A DNA stretch of 64,000 bases from Bacteroides intestinalis DSM 17393. Lineage in GTDB: Bacteria; Bacteroidota; Bacteroidia; Bacteroidales; Bacteroidaceae. Position 1 is the first letter of the stretch. Each line of letters starts with the position of its first letter. Under the pieces are notes generated by a model. The model searched no databases, was not told the origin of the DNA, and saw only the letters and a program-made list of their open reading frames with translations. Shown in pieces: positions 8,695 to 19,400 of the stretch. The stretch spans positions 3,162,001 through 3,226,000 of the forward strand of contig NZ_ABJL02000008.1 in the NCBI RefSeq assembly GCF_000172175.1, in the 5' to 3' direction. Both the position numbers and the translations under genes were made by a program.

Positions 8695-11595
8695 TCAATC
8701 TGTGGGGCCATCCATCAGTAAATCATGCTCCTTTTTCTTTGTATTCCCGTTCTGCGTATCCGCTTTGTCCACCTCAATACCCATTACCTTGAACAGGGAT
8801 TTCCAGAAAGCACTTGTTTCCTTCGTCCACAAGCGATAGTCGATAACGGAAAGAACCATATTTACATTTCCGAAAGCGTATGTGGCGAGGGCCGCTCCTT
8901 CCGGTTTCTTCAAGGCTTCGTACAGAACCACCTGTGCACACTTCCAGTGTTCGGGCGTGTTGTTGAACAAAGTCCAGTCCGTACGTGAGGCACTGAACAC
9001 GGTGTTTCCTTTTTCTATCAGTTCTCCGGTCATGCCATGTTTCAGGATATAGCGGTCGCCGTCCATTTCACCGAAATAGAGGTCGGGGAGTTCAAAGTAG
9101 CTTCCCCAAGCGGTATTCTTATTGGTTTCGAGGGCGGATGCACGACGGTCTGTCAGCTTCACATCTTCCGGCAACCATTTACAGAAGGCATCACTCAACT
9201 TACTGCCGGAACTCAAGGCAAGCAGCATACCGCCCTTTTTCTGCCATTTCTTCAGCACGGGCTGAAGCTTCTGCAAGTCTTCCGCCGTCACGTTTTCGAT
9301 ATCAATAATCCAGAGATTGGCTTTTTGGGGAGTATCGATCAGGGATACACCAACTTTCGCAAGGAAATCAAGCAGTTCCGGCCGGACGGTGCCAAGCATA
9401 TAGGCAGCCTTGTAGAGCGGCAGGGGCATTTCGGGCTTTGCCGGATGCTTCACTTCTTTGTAAGGTGCCCATGTGCCGCCTTTCAATGCAGCCTGCAAGG
9501 CTTTGAACATAGGCAACGGTTTGTATAGAGGAAGTTGTGGGTCGAGCCCCGGATTGAAAGTGGTGACGTAGGGCGGCACGCGCTCATACTGATAGCCCGG
9601 CTTGCCTTCTTCGTAGAGTTTTCCGGCAAAGACGCCGTCCGTCATGTCTGGCAGGCGGTTGAAGTCATGGTAGCCCAGGTTCATGTGTTCCAGTCCGAAC
9701 CAGCAGACTTCCGAAGGTGAGTAATAAGAAAGGTATGGAAGGGCCATCTGCTTCACATTCTGATATACATCTATTGCCAAGGCTTCGCTGCGGCCTTCGT
9801 AAGACAAGAAAGCCCGTTCGCCGATAAAGGGGTAGAGCTGGATGGGGCGTCCGTAGTAGGTGGCGCCCGACTCGCCGACAATCAGGGGTTTATTCAGGTC
9901 CTTGGGCAGGTCTTCCAGTTTCAGGCCATGCGAGAAGTGCTTGCTCCACACGGGCAGGCGTCCGTCCATATCGCGGTCGCCGTCCAATGTGATAAAGTCA
10001 CGGGTGGAATCGATTTTTTTGGCACTCAACGTCAGTTCCACTAACTTGTCATCCCAAACGGCGGCCACTTCTTTCGTCGGCTTGTTGAGCAAGGCGATGG
10101 CGAAGGTTTCATTTCCGGCACTCCAACCGATGACGGAAGGATGGTTCCGGTCGCGCAGAATCAGTCTTTTCAGATGCTCGTGCGAACGCTGCCAGGTGAG
10201 GTCTTCTTCAAAGTTCAGGCGGATGGAGCTGCCGAACAAGGCGGTTTCATCCAATACCATCAGACCCATTTCGTCTGCCAGGTCGTAGTACACCCGCGGC
10301 CAGGGCTGTGCATGTGGACGGACGGCATTGCCTCCGAAGTCCTTTATCATCTGATACCACGCATACGCAAAACGCCGCGAACAGATATAGGCACTGAAGG
10401 GATGCTGAATATCTCCGAAGCACTGTATCTTCTTGCCGTTCAACTGAAACTCATCGCCCACCAGCTTGAGCTGGCGCCAGCCGAAGCGGGTGGCTTTACA
10501 GTCGTACGTCTGCTTCTTGTCGCCGAGGCTTAGTAATAAGGTATATAGGTTGGGGGTATCCGGAGTCCAGTATTTCAAGTTATTGTCCACCTTCTGGCGC
10601 ACGGTGACGGTCTTGCTTTCGCCTGCGCGGAGGGTTATCGGTTCGGAGGGGATGGTGAGAGCGGTCTCGCCCAGACTCCAGTTTATTTCGGGAGCGGTCA
10701 GCACGTCTTTGCCGGCATGGTTCACCCATTCCTTGACTACGCCGTTCAGGGCAATCTTCTTATTCTTGGAAGAGAGATTGGTCAGGGCAATCTCCAAAAC
10801 CAGTTTATTCCGGTCTACCCAGGGCTGCACGAATACATCTGTTATCCGCACTTCGGGCACTCCGAACAGATAGACATCCTGCCAGATGCCAATCAAATCA
10901 TCGGTGTTGGAACCTGTGGGGTAAATGGCACCCATCTTCGTATATACAGGGTGCGATTTATCGAACAACTTGGTGTGGCGTACACCGACCAGCAGTTCAT
11001 TGTCGGCATCACGGTTTACGTAATCGGAAATATCGGCATTGAAAGGAAGGTGCGAATCGAAGTTATGGCAGACTTCTTTGCCATTCACAAGCACCACGCA
11101 GTCTCCGGCAACGGCTTCAAAATGAAGCAAGAGGCGTTTCCCGTTCCAGCCGGCAGGCACGCGGAAGTTCTTACGCAGCCAGCCCATACGGGTGTGCTTC
11201 CAATTGTCCGGATAGCTTGGGTAGTAAACGGAGCTGGGCGTGTAGGGATTTCGTGTACCTTCGCCTACGTTGCTGCCTCTTCCCCAGTCGTTCACATTGA
11301 TGGCGGAAGGTATTTTTATCTTCACCGTTTCCCATTTGTCAGCTTGGGGGGCGGGTAGTTCTGGGGCTATCCCCGTACCGCCTTTCCAGGAAGAAGGAAC
11401 AGGCACACATTGCAATTCCCAATATCCGTTCAGGCAGACTTCATCACGATAAGGTTTTTCTTGTGGAGTAATCAGCCCTTCAGTCGGTGAAAAGTCACGG
11501 GGAAATATTACTTTTTGAGCTTTTGTAATCGCTATCCCAAAGAACAAAAGAAAAATATTTAGTAAAGTAAATTTTAAGAACGCACTATCATTCAT
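8695..11595 (-). CDS. Glycoside hydrolase family 2 enzyme, 966 aa, with C-terminal Rossmann-like domain
   Basis: First gene of the 11595-to-left-edge cluster. Signal peptide (to ~26), then a GH2 sugar-binding jelly roll (LNGYWELQ near 55, ending in VLVNGKEV), an Ig-like domain and a TIM barrel. Acid/base Glu is seen in SAGNETF (~493) and the nucleophile Glu in VGESGATYYG (~573). After the barrel, residues ~740-900 (KANLWIIDIENV, KKGGMLLALSSG) look like a glutamine-amidotransferase-like Rossmann domain. GH2 enzymes are retaining exo-beta-glycosidases (galactosidase, glucuronidase, mannosidase and others); the activity cannot be told here. It resembles the GH2 at 37165-40392 throughout. Upstream, a TTACTTTGC stretch (minus strand, 11630-11622) may be a -7 box. 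Confidence 0.87.
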   Translation of the reverse strand: MNDSAFLKFTLLNIFLLFFGIAITKAQKVIFPRDFSPTEGLITPQEKPYRDEVCLNGYWELQCVPVPSSWKGGTGIAPELPAPQADKWETVKIKIPSAINVNDWGRGSNVGEGTRNPYTPSSVYYPSYPDNWKHTRMGWLRKNFRVPAGWNGKRLLLHFEAVAGDCVVLVNGKEVCHNFDSHLPFNADISDYVNRDADNELLVGVRHTKLFDKSHPVYTKMGAIYPTGSNTDDLIGIWQDVYLFGVPEVRITDVFVQPWVDRNKLVLEIALTNLSSKNKKIALNGVVKEWVNHAGKDVLTAPEINWSLGETALTIPSEPITLRAGESKTVTVRQKVDNNLKYWTPDTPNLYTLLLSLGDKKQTYDCKATRFGWRQLKLVGDEFQLNGKKIQCFGDIQHPFSAYICSRRFAYAWYQMIKDFGGNAVRPHAQPWPRVYYDLADEMGLMVLDETALFGSSIRLNFEEDLTWQRSHEHLKRLILRDRNHPSVIGWSAGNETFAIALLNKPTKEVAAVWDDKLVELTLSAKKIDSTRDFITLDGDRDMDGRLPVWSKHFSHGLKLEDLPKDLNKPLIVGESGATYYGRPIQLYPFIGERAFLSYEGRSEALAIDVYQNVKQMALPYLSYYSPSEVCWFGLEHMNLGYHDFNRLPDMTDGVFAGKLYEEGKPGYQYERVPPYVTTFNPGLDPQLPLYKPLPMFKALQAALKGGTWAPYKEVKHPAKPEMPLPLYKAAYMLGTVRPELLDFLAKVGVSLIDTPQKANLWIIDIENVTAEDLQKLQPVLKKWQKKGGMLLALSSGSKLSDAFCKWLPEDVKLTDRRASALETNKNTAWGSYFELPDLYFGEMDGDRYILKHGMTGELIEKGNTVFSASRTDWTLFNNTPEHWKCAQVVLYEALKKPEGAALATYAFGNVNMVLSVIDYRLWTKETSAFWKSLFKVMGIEVDKADTQNGNTKKKEHDLLMDGPTD

Positions 11596-11769
11596 AATTA
11601 TTAGATTATAATTTTATGATGGCAAAGTAAGTCCCATGCACTTAAATTATTACCCCATCTACAATTAATTACATATTAAAATCATCTTAAAAACCACTTT
11701 TTAAAGTTTATTAAACCAGATATTGGATGCAATTAAGACAAAATTAAGCGAAAGGTAACACCCCGGACT

Positions 11770-11778
11770 TACTTTTGC
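11770..11778 (+). promoter_or_regulatory. Bacteroides-type -7 box upstream of the plus-strand esterase
   Basis: TACTTTTGC fits the TAnnTTTG consensus of Bacteroides housekeeping promoters, 43 bases before the start codon of the esterase gene. No clear -33 TTTG lies 19-21 bases upstream, so the call is tentative. Confidence 0.4.
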
Positions 11779-11821
11779 ATGTAGTTTATAGCTCTCTAAT
11801 TTAACTACTAATAAAAACATC

Positions 11822-13300
11822 ATGAAAAAATTATCCTTAAACTGTATGAATGAAAATTCATCATTGCACTTTCCGCTTCTTCTGATAGCACTCCTGCTTT
11901 TCTCAATCTCCGCAGAAGCCAAAGTAAAACTCCCCGCCGTGCTTGCCGACAACATGGTGCTGCAACAGCAAACCGACGTCAAACTCTGGGGACAGGCGCA
12001 ACCCAAAGCCACCCTGATCGTTAAGACCTCCTGGAACAACAAAACGTATAAGGCGACAGCCGACAATCAAGGTAAATGGGAACTAAGCGTCGCCACTCCC
12101 CCCGCCGGAGGTCCCTACGAAATAACCTTCAATGACGGCGAACCGCTCACCCTAAGGAATATACTGATAGGTGAAGTATGGTTCTGCTCCGGACAGTCGA
12201 ACATGGAAATGCCCATGGGCGGCTTCGACCGTCAACCGGCGCAAGGCACCAACGACATCATAGCCAAAGCCAAAGCATCCACTCCCATCCGCATTTATAA
12301 TACAGACTCCAAAGACGGAAGATGGATACGCCAGTCCAGCAAGACCCCGCAGGAGGATTGCCTGGGAGAATGGCTGGAGAACACTCCGGAAAACGTGTCA
12401 CATACCAGTGCGGCGGCTTACTACTTCGCCCGGTACATCCAGGAAGTGCTGGACGTTCCGGTCGGCATCATTATCTCCACCCTCGGCGGTTCCAAAGTGG
12501 AGGCATGGATGAGCCGGGAAGCCATATCCCCGTTCAAGAGCATCGACCTCTCCATTCTCGACAACGACGAAAAGATAAAGAACCTCACCAATACTCCCTG
12601 TGTGCTCTACAACGCCAAGATTGCCCCTTTCCTCAACTTTGCCATCAAGGGCTTCCTCTGGTATCAGGGAGAAAGCAACCGTGACAATGCCGATTTATAC
12701 AAAGACCTGATGCCTGCCTTCGTCAAAGACCTGCGCAGCAAATGGAACCGAGGTGAGTTTCCGTTCTATTTCGTGGAGATAGCTCCTTTCAATTACGAAG
12801 GTGCCGACGGGACTTCCGCCGCCCGCATGCGCGAAGTGCAGTTGCAGAACATGAAGGATATTCCAAACAGCGGCATGGTGACTACCCTGGACATAGGCCA
12901 TCCCGTCTTCATCCATCCCATGGACAAAGAGACCGTAGGTAACCGCCTGGCACTTTGGGCACTGGCGCAAACGTACGGACGCAAGGGATTCGGCTATGCA
13001 ACTCCCATCTATAAATCAATGGAAATATCGGGAAACAAGATATATATTAATGTAGAGAACGCGCAACGGGGACTTTGCCCCATGTGGACTTCGCTCGAAG
13101 GATTCGAGATAGCCGGTGAAGACAAGGTTTTCTATCCGGCTTTTGCAGAAATAGAAACTAGTACCACCCGCCTAGCGGTATCGAGTGACAAAGTGCCGCA
13201 CCCGATAGCCGTGCGCTATGCTTACAAGAATTATACGACGGCAAGTGTATTCAATATCTACGGTCTGCCGTTGGCTCCTTTCCGTACCGATAATTGGTAA
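11822..13300 (+). CDS. Sialate O-acetylesterase-like SGNH esterase (plus-strand copy)
   Basis: A 492-residue exported esterase, the only plus-strand gene inside the PUL. A second in-frame ATG (MNENSSLHFP, residue 9) could be the real start, since the hydrophobic signal (~20-35) begins after it. SASA blocks: CSGQSNMEMP (~122), LGGSKVEAWMS (~220), WYQGESNRDN (~279), IHPMDKETVG (~363). It is closely related to the minus-strand esterase at 5949-7346 and presumably also deacetylates the target glycan. It is transcribed divergently from the GH2 gene at 8695-11595 across a 226-base gap and converges on the beta-helix gene. Having two paralogues suggests different acetyl positions or different cellular locations; that is inference. 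Confidence 0.88.
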   Translation: MKKLSLNCMNENSSLHFPLLLIALLLFSISAEAKVKLPAVLADNMVLQQQTDVKLWGQAQPKATLIVKTSWNNKTYKATADNQGKWELSVATPPAGGPYEITFNDGEPLTLRNILIGEVWFCSGQSNMEMPMGGFDRQPAQGTNDIIAKAKASTPIRIYNTDSKDGRWIRQSSKTPQEDCLGEWLENTPENVSHTSAAAYYFARYIQEVLDVPVGIIISTLGGSKVEAWMSREAISPFKSIDLSILDNDEKIKNLTNTPCVLYNAKIAPFLNFAIKGFLWYQGESNRDNADLYKDLMPAFVKDLRSKWNRGEFPFYFVEIAPFNYEGADGTSAARMREVQLQNMKDIPNSGMVTTLDIGHPVFIHPMDKETVGNRLALWALAQTYGRKGFGYATPIYKSMEISGNKIYINVENAQRGLCPMWTSLEGFEIAGEDKVFYPAFAEIETSTTRLAVSSDKVPHPIAVRYAYKNYTTASVFNIYGLPLAPFRTDNW

Positions 13301-13635
13301 GAGCTATGAAAAGATAATTCGGGAAATCAAAACGGTAAGAAATTATTCGAAAAAGAAAGGAATGAATAATAAAACGGACTAATATTTTACGCATATTATC
13401 ACCATTCCTGGAAAAGATATGTTTTTTTATCATTTTGTATGTAGCATCATCACCATTCGCATTAAGCATTTACAACAGCTGACCTATATCTGTAAACTTG
13501 TCGGCATAAGCCGTCCGAGTTACCAATATAGGTCAGTAGTTATTAATACCTAATGGATGGAATGTCTATCCTAATATATAAGTGGTATATTATATCACCA
13601 TCGATATTATAATAAACAATACTTATCTTCTTTAT
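13301..13635. other. Intergenic region between convergent genes
   Basis: 335 bases between the plus-strand esterase and the minus-strand beta-helix gene. It holds an inverted repeat at 13479-13489 / 13526-13536 (described separately) and two near-identical TCACCATTC stretches around 13400 and 13450. No supported gene is seen. Confidence 0.7.
13479..13536. terminator. Inverted repeat, possible bidirectional terminator
   Basis: CTGACCTATAT at 13479-13489 is exactly complementary to ATATAGGTCAG at 13526-13536. The 36-base interior contains a smaller hairpin, CGGC-ATAA-GCCG. It lies between two convergent genes, where a two-way terminator is expected, but there is no clean T-run on either side. 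Confidence 0.4.
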
Positions 13636-16458
13636 TTACTTCTTATCAGAACCGTAAATCAGTCCCGTCCCCGCCTTGCTGAACCGGAATCCGGAGACAT
13701 AATAATTGTTAGTCAGTTCTATTGATTTACCCTGTTCGCCGAGCTTTGCATACCCATCATCTCCGGTAGCCGCCCTTCCCATTCGTTGGGCAAAATAAGA
13801 AGTGTACACATGCGCTTTGCCACCTCTTACATCCACGCCCTGACCGGAACGTGTGAAGTTGGCCTGCTGGAACGATACGATACCATTGTTTATTATCGCC
13901 CCAAACACAGGACTGCCCCAGAATGCACTGTTGTACAACACCAGTTTGGCATTGGGATGCACCTTGTCCGTGTTCACCTTATCCCCCATGAGGACGTACG
14001 ACCGAACCGGCTCGTTCGGAATCTGCGTATTGACCAGTTCCGAGTTGATGGCAACTATCTTGGTATCCTTGTCCGCATCTTCCACAAACAGAGAATAAGT
14101 ACATCCGTCGGAGCCATGTCCTATTACGGTCATCTTGCCCGGATACTTGCCCGTGATGGCATCTTTCAGGAAATGTATTCCATATACCGAACCATAAACA
14201 AAGTTATTGAAGATAGTCTGGTTCTTGACGTCCGCAAATTTAAGCGCACTGCAATTAGACTGTACAAAACGCATCATGGATACTCTCGGATAACCCTGTC
14301 CGCCTTCCGGAAGTCTTGAACCGTAGTGGGGATTGAGCTGCATGTTGCGGATGAACCCGCCTTCGGCTCCGCCGCCCACCCAGATGCCTGCCCTCAGGGG
14401 CACGCCACCCAGATAATCTACATAATGTCCGCTGGTGTCATACGAAGCCAGGTCTATACCTTTGTCGCCCACCGCTATGGTTACGTTGATGATGTACACC
14501 TTCGGCCCCTGTCCCTGTATCATGAACGGAGTCTTTCGCGGATTTGCAGCCGTGAAACCATCGGAAGCGATGTTGAGCTGGGCCAGCGTGATGCCCCTGA
14601 TACCGGCACCGGCCTCGAGCTGTATGAGCGAAGCTCCGCTTTCGCCTGTCGCACCACCGTCATAATTGGTAAACAGGGCCGTACCGCCGCTTTGTGTGTG
14701 ATGCTGCACATCCCAAGAACCTCTCAGTTCCACTCCCGCAGGAACTTTGATGGGTTGGTCCACCAGATATCTTCCGGCAGGCAAGTATAGCGTACCTCCA
14801 CCGGCAGCTTTCACGGCATCGAGTGCGGACTGCAACTCGGCCGATACATCCCGGGTGGGGCGATTGTTATTGTAACCCGTTGCCCTTGCCAAGTCTGCTT
14901 TCAGCACATTGTCCGATGCAGGTTTCGGATGCACGGCGATATTGGTCTTTATGTTTTTAGGAATCGGGGCGAAAGTGTATTTCTTTCCGGTGATAACCTC
15001 CACGTCGGCAGCAGTGCTGTGGTTGTCAATCTGCAATTTGGACTTATAGCCCGAATTAACCGACTTCAGCGTATACGTATCCGCACCCAGGTACACATGT
15101 CCGGTGCTCTTCTTGAAGTCGCATTGCGACAGCAGTACATTACCGCTGTTTATCTTCAGGGCATAGTCGGGATATTCATTGAATGTGCAGCTTTCAAACG
15201 AAATGACTCCGTCGCGGCCGTCGCTTACGATAGGCCCGTTGAAGTCCACTCCGTTGAATTGCACGGAGGTGCTGAAATCCTTGTAGAAGTACACGGCATT
15301 GTCGCCCTCACCGGCGGCAAAGGAAGAGTTGGATATAAGTATGCCGTAGGGGTTGACGTCCTCAACGTACAATCCGTTTCCGCAACCGTCCACGTGCACC
15401 TCGTACAACTGGGCGTTCGGCGCATCGGCAAAGCCGGGTTCGCGTCCTATCCATACGCCTGTCTTATAGCCCGATACAAGCAGATCGGACACATATTCCC
15501 AGTCCGAACGGTGCATTTGGTATCCCGTGCCGTTCGCCTTGGTGTAGGCCGTCACGTCGGCAAGGGAGGGTGCACCCGGAAGGCCGGACTTGGCCCAGTA
15601 TTCGGGGCTGATGCGGACATTCTCGATACGGCCGATGTCGGTACATACGTGCACTTCGATGCCTTTGTTGAGAGCGGTCATGTAACTGTCCAGCACATAA
15701 TGCAGTTCGCTCGGTGCGGAGTTGAAACCGTTGTAAGCATTCACAAGGGTGACGTGCTCTATCGTGGCGCAATCTCCCTGAGTCTGGAAGAGCGTCCACG
15801 GATAGGGTTTCACATCCTTGATGTCCTGTTCGGGATACCAGATGGAGAGATTCGTAACTCCGGTACCCGCGTTCATTTCTATGAACCGGTCGGCAATGCT
15901 GGTATAGGTAGTGCGCAGCGCATTGCCCGCCTGTCCGTCGTTCCACCAGCTTTCCACGCTTCCGTCGTGATTAGGCGCATCCTTGCCCACACGCACCTCA
16001 AGGATGGTTCCGAGCACTTTCCCGTCGTTGGAAGCGGGGTCGGCCCAGTCGCCACGAAGCTGCACACCGGGATGGAGGCGGAGAACGAACTCGAAGTGGA
16101 ATTTCTTGTTTTCCTCCGAACGCCCCCGACGAACCCTGACGTTCTTGACGCCGACCTGCGTGCTACGGAACTCGTAGTTTCCGGCGGGTATATAGACCAC
16201 ACCGCCGCCATTCTTGTAGGCTGCGTCGATAGCCGCCTGGAAGGCAGCCCGGTTGTCAAATCCCGGCACGGCTTTGGCACCGAACTCAGGGGCAGTCACG
16301 ACAAAGTCGGATATGGCCCAGTCTTTTGTGGGATAAAGGGTTTTGATACTTTGTTGAATCACTTGCTGCTTTTGCGCCCGCACACAGGCCACATTTGCAG
16401 GAAGCACCGTCAAGAGGACCATCATGGCCGCCGTTCCTAACTTAGAAAATGTTTTCAT
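13636..16458 (-). CDS. Double right-handed beta-helix protein (Pectate_lyase_3 / GH55-like)
   Basis: A 940-residue exported protein (signal peptide to about residue 28). It contains two related halves. Each begins with the entry motif of pectate-lyase-superfamily helices: AAIDAAYKNGGGVVYIPAGN (~75) with GVQLRGDW, and LDAVKAAGGGTLYLPAGRY (~545) with GVELRGSW. Two tandem beta-helices are the arrangement known from GH55 beta-1,3-glucanases, but many such proteins in Bacteroides PULs are uncharacterised and could be lyases or glycosidases. Catalytic residues could not be assigned. Its start codon (16458) lies inside the 3' end of the preceding GH2 gene (stop at 16442), so the two are co-transcribed and probably translationally coupled. 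Fold confident; function not. Confidence 0.78.
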   Translation of the reverse strand: MKTFSKLGTAAMMVLLTVLPANVACVRAQKQQVIQQSIKTLYPTKDWAISDFVVTAPEFGAKAVPGFDNRAAFQAAIDAAYKNGGGVVYIPAGNYEFRSTQVGVKNVRVRRGRSEENKKFHFEFVLRLHPGVQLRGDWADPASNDGKVLGTILEVRVGKDAPNHDGSVESWWNDGQAGNALRTTYTSIADRFIEMNAGTGVTNLSIWYPEQDIKDVKPYPWTLFQTQGDCATIEHVTLVNAYNGFNSAPSELHYVLDSYMTALNKGIEVHVCTDIGRIENVRISPEYWAKSGLPGAPSLADVTAYTKANGTGYQMHRSDWEYVSDLLVSGYKTGVWIGREPGFADAPNAQLYEVHVDGCGNGLYVEDVNPYGILISNSSFAAGEGDNAVYFYKDFSTSVQFNGVDFNGPIVSDGRDGVISFESCTFNEYPDYALKINSGNVLLSQCDFKKSTGHVYLGADTYTLKSVNSGYKSKLQIDNHSTAADVEVITGKKYTFAPIPKNIKTNIAVHPKPASDNVLKADLARATGYNNNRPTRDVSAELQSALDAVKAAGGGTLYLPAGRYLVDQPIKVPAGVELRGSWDVQHHTQSGGTALFTNYDGGATGESGASLIQLEAGAGIRGITLAQLNIASDGFTAANPRKTPFMIQGQGPKVYIINVTIAVGDKGIDLASYDTSGHYVDYLGGVPLRAGIWVGGGAEGGFIRNMQLNPHYGSRLPEGGQGYPRVSMMRFVQSNCSALKFADVKNQTIFNNFVYGSVYGIHFLKDAITGKYPGKMTVIGHGSDGCTYSLFVEDADKDTKIVAINSELVNTQIPNEPVRSYVLMGDKVNTDKVHPNAKLVLYNSAFWGSPVFGAIINNGIVSFQQANFTRSGQGVDVRGGKAHVYTSYFAQRMGRAATGDDGYAKLGEQGKSIELTNNYYVSGFRFSKAGTGLIYGSDKK

Positions 16459-19400
16459 GAGAAGAGTATTTGATATAGTTACATAATATTTTCCTGGCTA
16501 CTTCTGCAGGCCCGGAGAGGTCGTTCAGATTATCTGCAATGTCCAGTGCAGAGAAGATGATTTTGCCCTTGCCGCAGGGAATGACGCCTACGGCGGTGCC
16601 CAACTCGAACGGAGTACTCCGGTAGGAGCCTACCACCAAGTCTTCTCCCTGCACACGGAAACCGAATCTGCGGTCACCGTTCCGCACCACCGACTGGTAG
16701 GGCCAGTTCAAGGCAACATCCACCGGAAGGCCGTCGAACAAAGGATGCTTTTTCACGAAATGGATTCCGCCAATCCAGTCTTTCCCTACGTTATAATAAC
16801 CGTTATAGGCAATATGGGTATAGTCTGCCACGGCCTGCATCCAGGTTTCGGTAGCGCCGAGGAGGATTAATGTTGTTCCGTCATTCTTAACCCGATCGAA
16901 CAGTTTCTCCGGAGCAATGGCGGTTGCACTCGGCTGCGACCATTTCAGCTGTATCTTGCCCGACTGACGGGTCTGGCGATATACCAGCCGCACTTTTACC
17001 GGTTTGCCGGCTTCCATTATCACCGGTCTATCCTGCTTGATGGGGGATTCATTGTAATATTCGTCAATCAGCTGCTGACCGTTGACGTACATGCGTACAC
17101 CACGGTTCGTTTCAACCCCAAGCAGATACTGGCCGGACTCGGACGGATAGAGTTCCCCTTCCCATACCACAGAGAAAGGCTGATTGGCAGGAACGGAGGC
17201 ATCGGGTTGCGCACCATCTACAAATGTACGATTAATATCCATATCCGGCTTCACGGAGGCCACAATATTCATGTCTCCCTCGCTGTACCAGGTCACTTTC
17301 AGGGTTGAGTTGCCACCCTTGTCCTTGAAATAGGCGGGAGGAATAACCCCCGGTTCGTCCAGCAACGGACGGTTGACAACCAGCCAGTCCAGTTTGCCCT
17401 GTCCGGAACTGAAAGCGGGAAGTTCCTTGCCCGTTTCTTTTTTATAGAAAGCGGCCACTTTGTCATCGCCATCTCCATAATAGGCCCCGTTGCCGGACAA
17501 ATCGGATGCTTGCCAGCCGACGGCAACCACCTCATCATGCCCACGGGCGCATATCTGCCGGTTGTCCGCCTTGATGGCAGCTTCTATGCGGTAGGTACCT
17601 TCCTGTGCGTTGACGGGAATCTCCACATTCTCCAGCAACAGCTGTCCGAAGGTTTCACCTCCCTTGAGGTTTACTTTCTCCTCTCTGGTATAAACCACCT
17701 TTCCGTCGGGAGCAATCATCTGGATTTCAAGAGTATGATTGCCTTTCAGGTCTTTCTCGTTCACGATATAGAAGTCCACCGCTGCGCTTCCCGGAAGCCG
17801 CACCACCTGGTTGCGCGATGCAACGGCCATATACAGAGGCTGGTTATAGTATGCCAGGATGGAGGCATCTCCTTTGGGATTACGATAGATGTCCACAATG
17901 CCGGAATGATTGTCGTAAGGCATGGCCTCCCAGCCGTTCACCATGTAGGCATCGCCCAGGTTCTGCATTCTCATGCCTTCGATGCGTCTGCCCTGATGCT
18001 CGAATGAGACGTTGCCCATCACCCGCGTCAGAGAATCGAGCGTACCGAAGTGGGGCGCAAGCCCTTTCCGTTGGAAGTAGTCGGTGAAAGCCTTGTACTG
18101 GCTCTTCCAGAAAAGGCCGTCCCAACCGGTTTTGCCGCTGTTTGAAATCTGATTGTATATCATCTGGATGCGGGGAGGCGTGGAAATAGCTCCTTCCTCA
18201 CCGCGCACGTAGATTTCCTTGCGGTTGGTGGTGTACATGATGTTATCTTTAGGGCCTTTGTAGTAACTCTCCACGTAGGTTTCGGGACCTCCGGCACGGT
18301 GGTTGTCGAACCAGCCTTTCCGGTACAGCGTCGTATCGAACGGCAACATGTGCGATTTGGAATCTTCTTCCCTATCTTCGCTTCCCGCCCAGCCGGAGGT
18401 GAAGGTCATAATTCTACCGGGGTCCACGGCATGAGCCTCGCGCATGTCATTCATTCGCTTGGCAACAAGCTCCTTATCACGTGACAACGGACCGCCAAAC
18501 TCATTAATCAGATTAAAGATGATAAGACTCGGATGGCTGCGGTCGCGGTGTACCATGCGTTTCAGTTTCTCGTTCACGATGGTACGGATAAACGGGTCGT
18601 GATTGGCGGAATGGAACGAACCCGGTTCCTCATAATAAAGTAACCCCAGCTCGTCGGTCTTTTCCAGCACCACGGGACTGCCGATGCAACGGTGGAAGTT
18701 CAGCATATTCAAACCCAGCTTCTTGGCGGTGAGGACTTGCTTCTCGGCCATTTCGGGTGTGGCTATCAGTCCCGTAACCGGGAAGTAGCCCCAACTGATG
18801 GCGCTTCTCAGCATCACGCGGCGACCGTTCAGGCGCAGCACTGCGTCCGTGCCGACACCTTCCGCAGAGAACCAGCGGAAGCCGAAGTTCTTCTTATCTC
18901 GGTCGAGGGTATTCTTGCCTTTCTTTATCTGAATGTTGCAGGTGTAGAGTTCGGGCGTATCGAGGTCCCACAGTTTGGCATCGGACACGCTTACCGGAAT
19001 CATCATTTCACGCTTTCCCGGAGGAAAAGAGACGTGCTTCAGCAGTTGGCGGAACACGACTTTATCCGGACGGTTCTTCTCGCTTACCGTCAGCTCCACA
19101 TCTTGCTTCACACTTGATGGGGTTTCGTTGGTAAAGGATATGATGGCGTTCACCTTGGTCGGCTCCGGGGTATTCTGCATATAAATATCGGAAATGAATA
19201 CGGGGTTCACACTTTCCAGTTTGACACGGCCGATGATGCCGCTGAAGCTTCTGGCAGGAGGGATGTTGTATTCTCCCCACTTCTGTATGTCGAAGTCCTG
19301 CCAGTGGAAGTTACCGCCGGGGTTAGTGACGCGTACGGCAAGCAGTTGCTCCGTTCCAGGTTTTGCCTCCTTGGTGATGTCCACGTGGAAAGGAGTCTCA

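Noticed and set aside
14929..16440. 503-codon open frame on the plus strand
   Set aside because: It lies fully opposite the beta-helix gene, which has a signal peptide, internal repeats and normal spacing. The plus frame has no recognisable domain and is a shadow of GC-rich codons.
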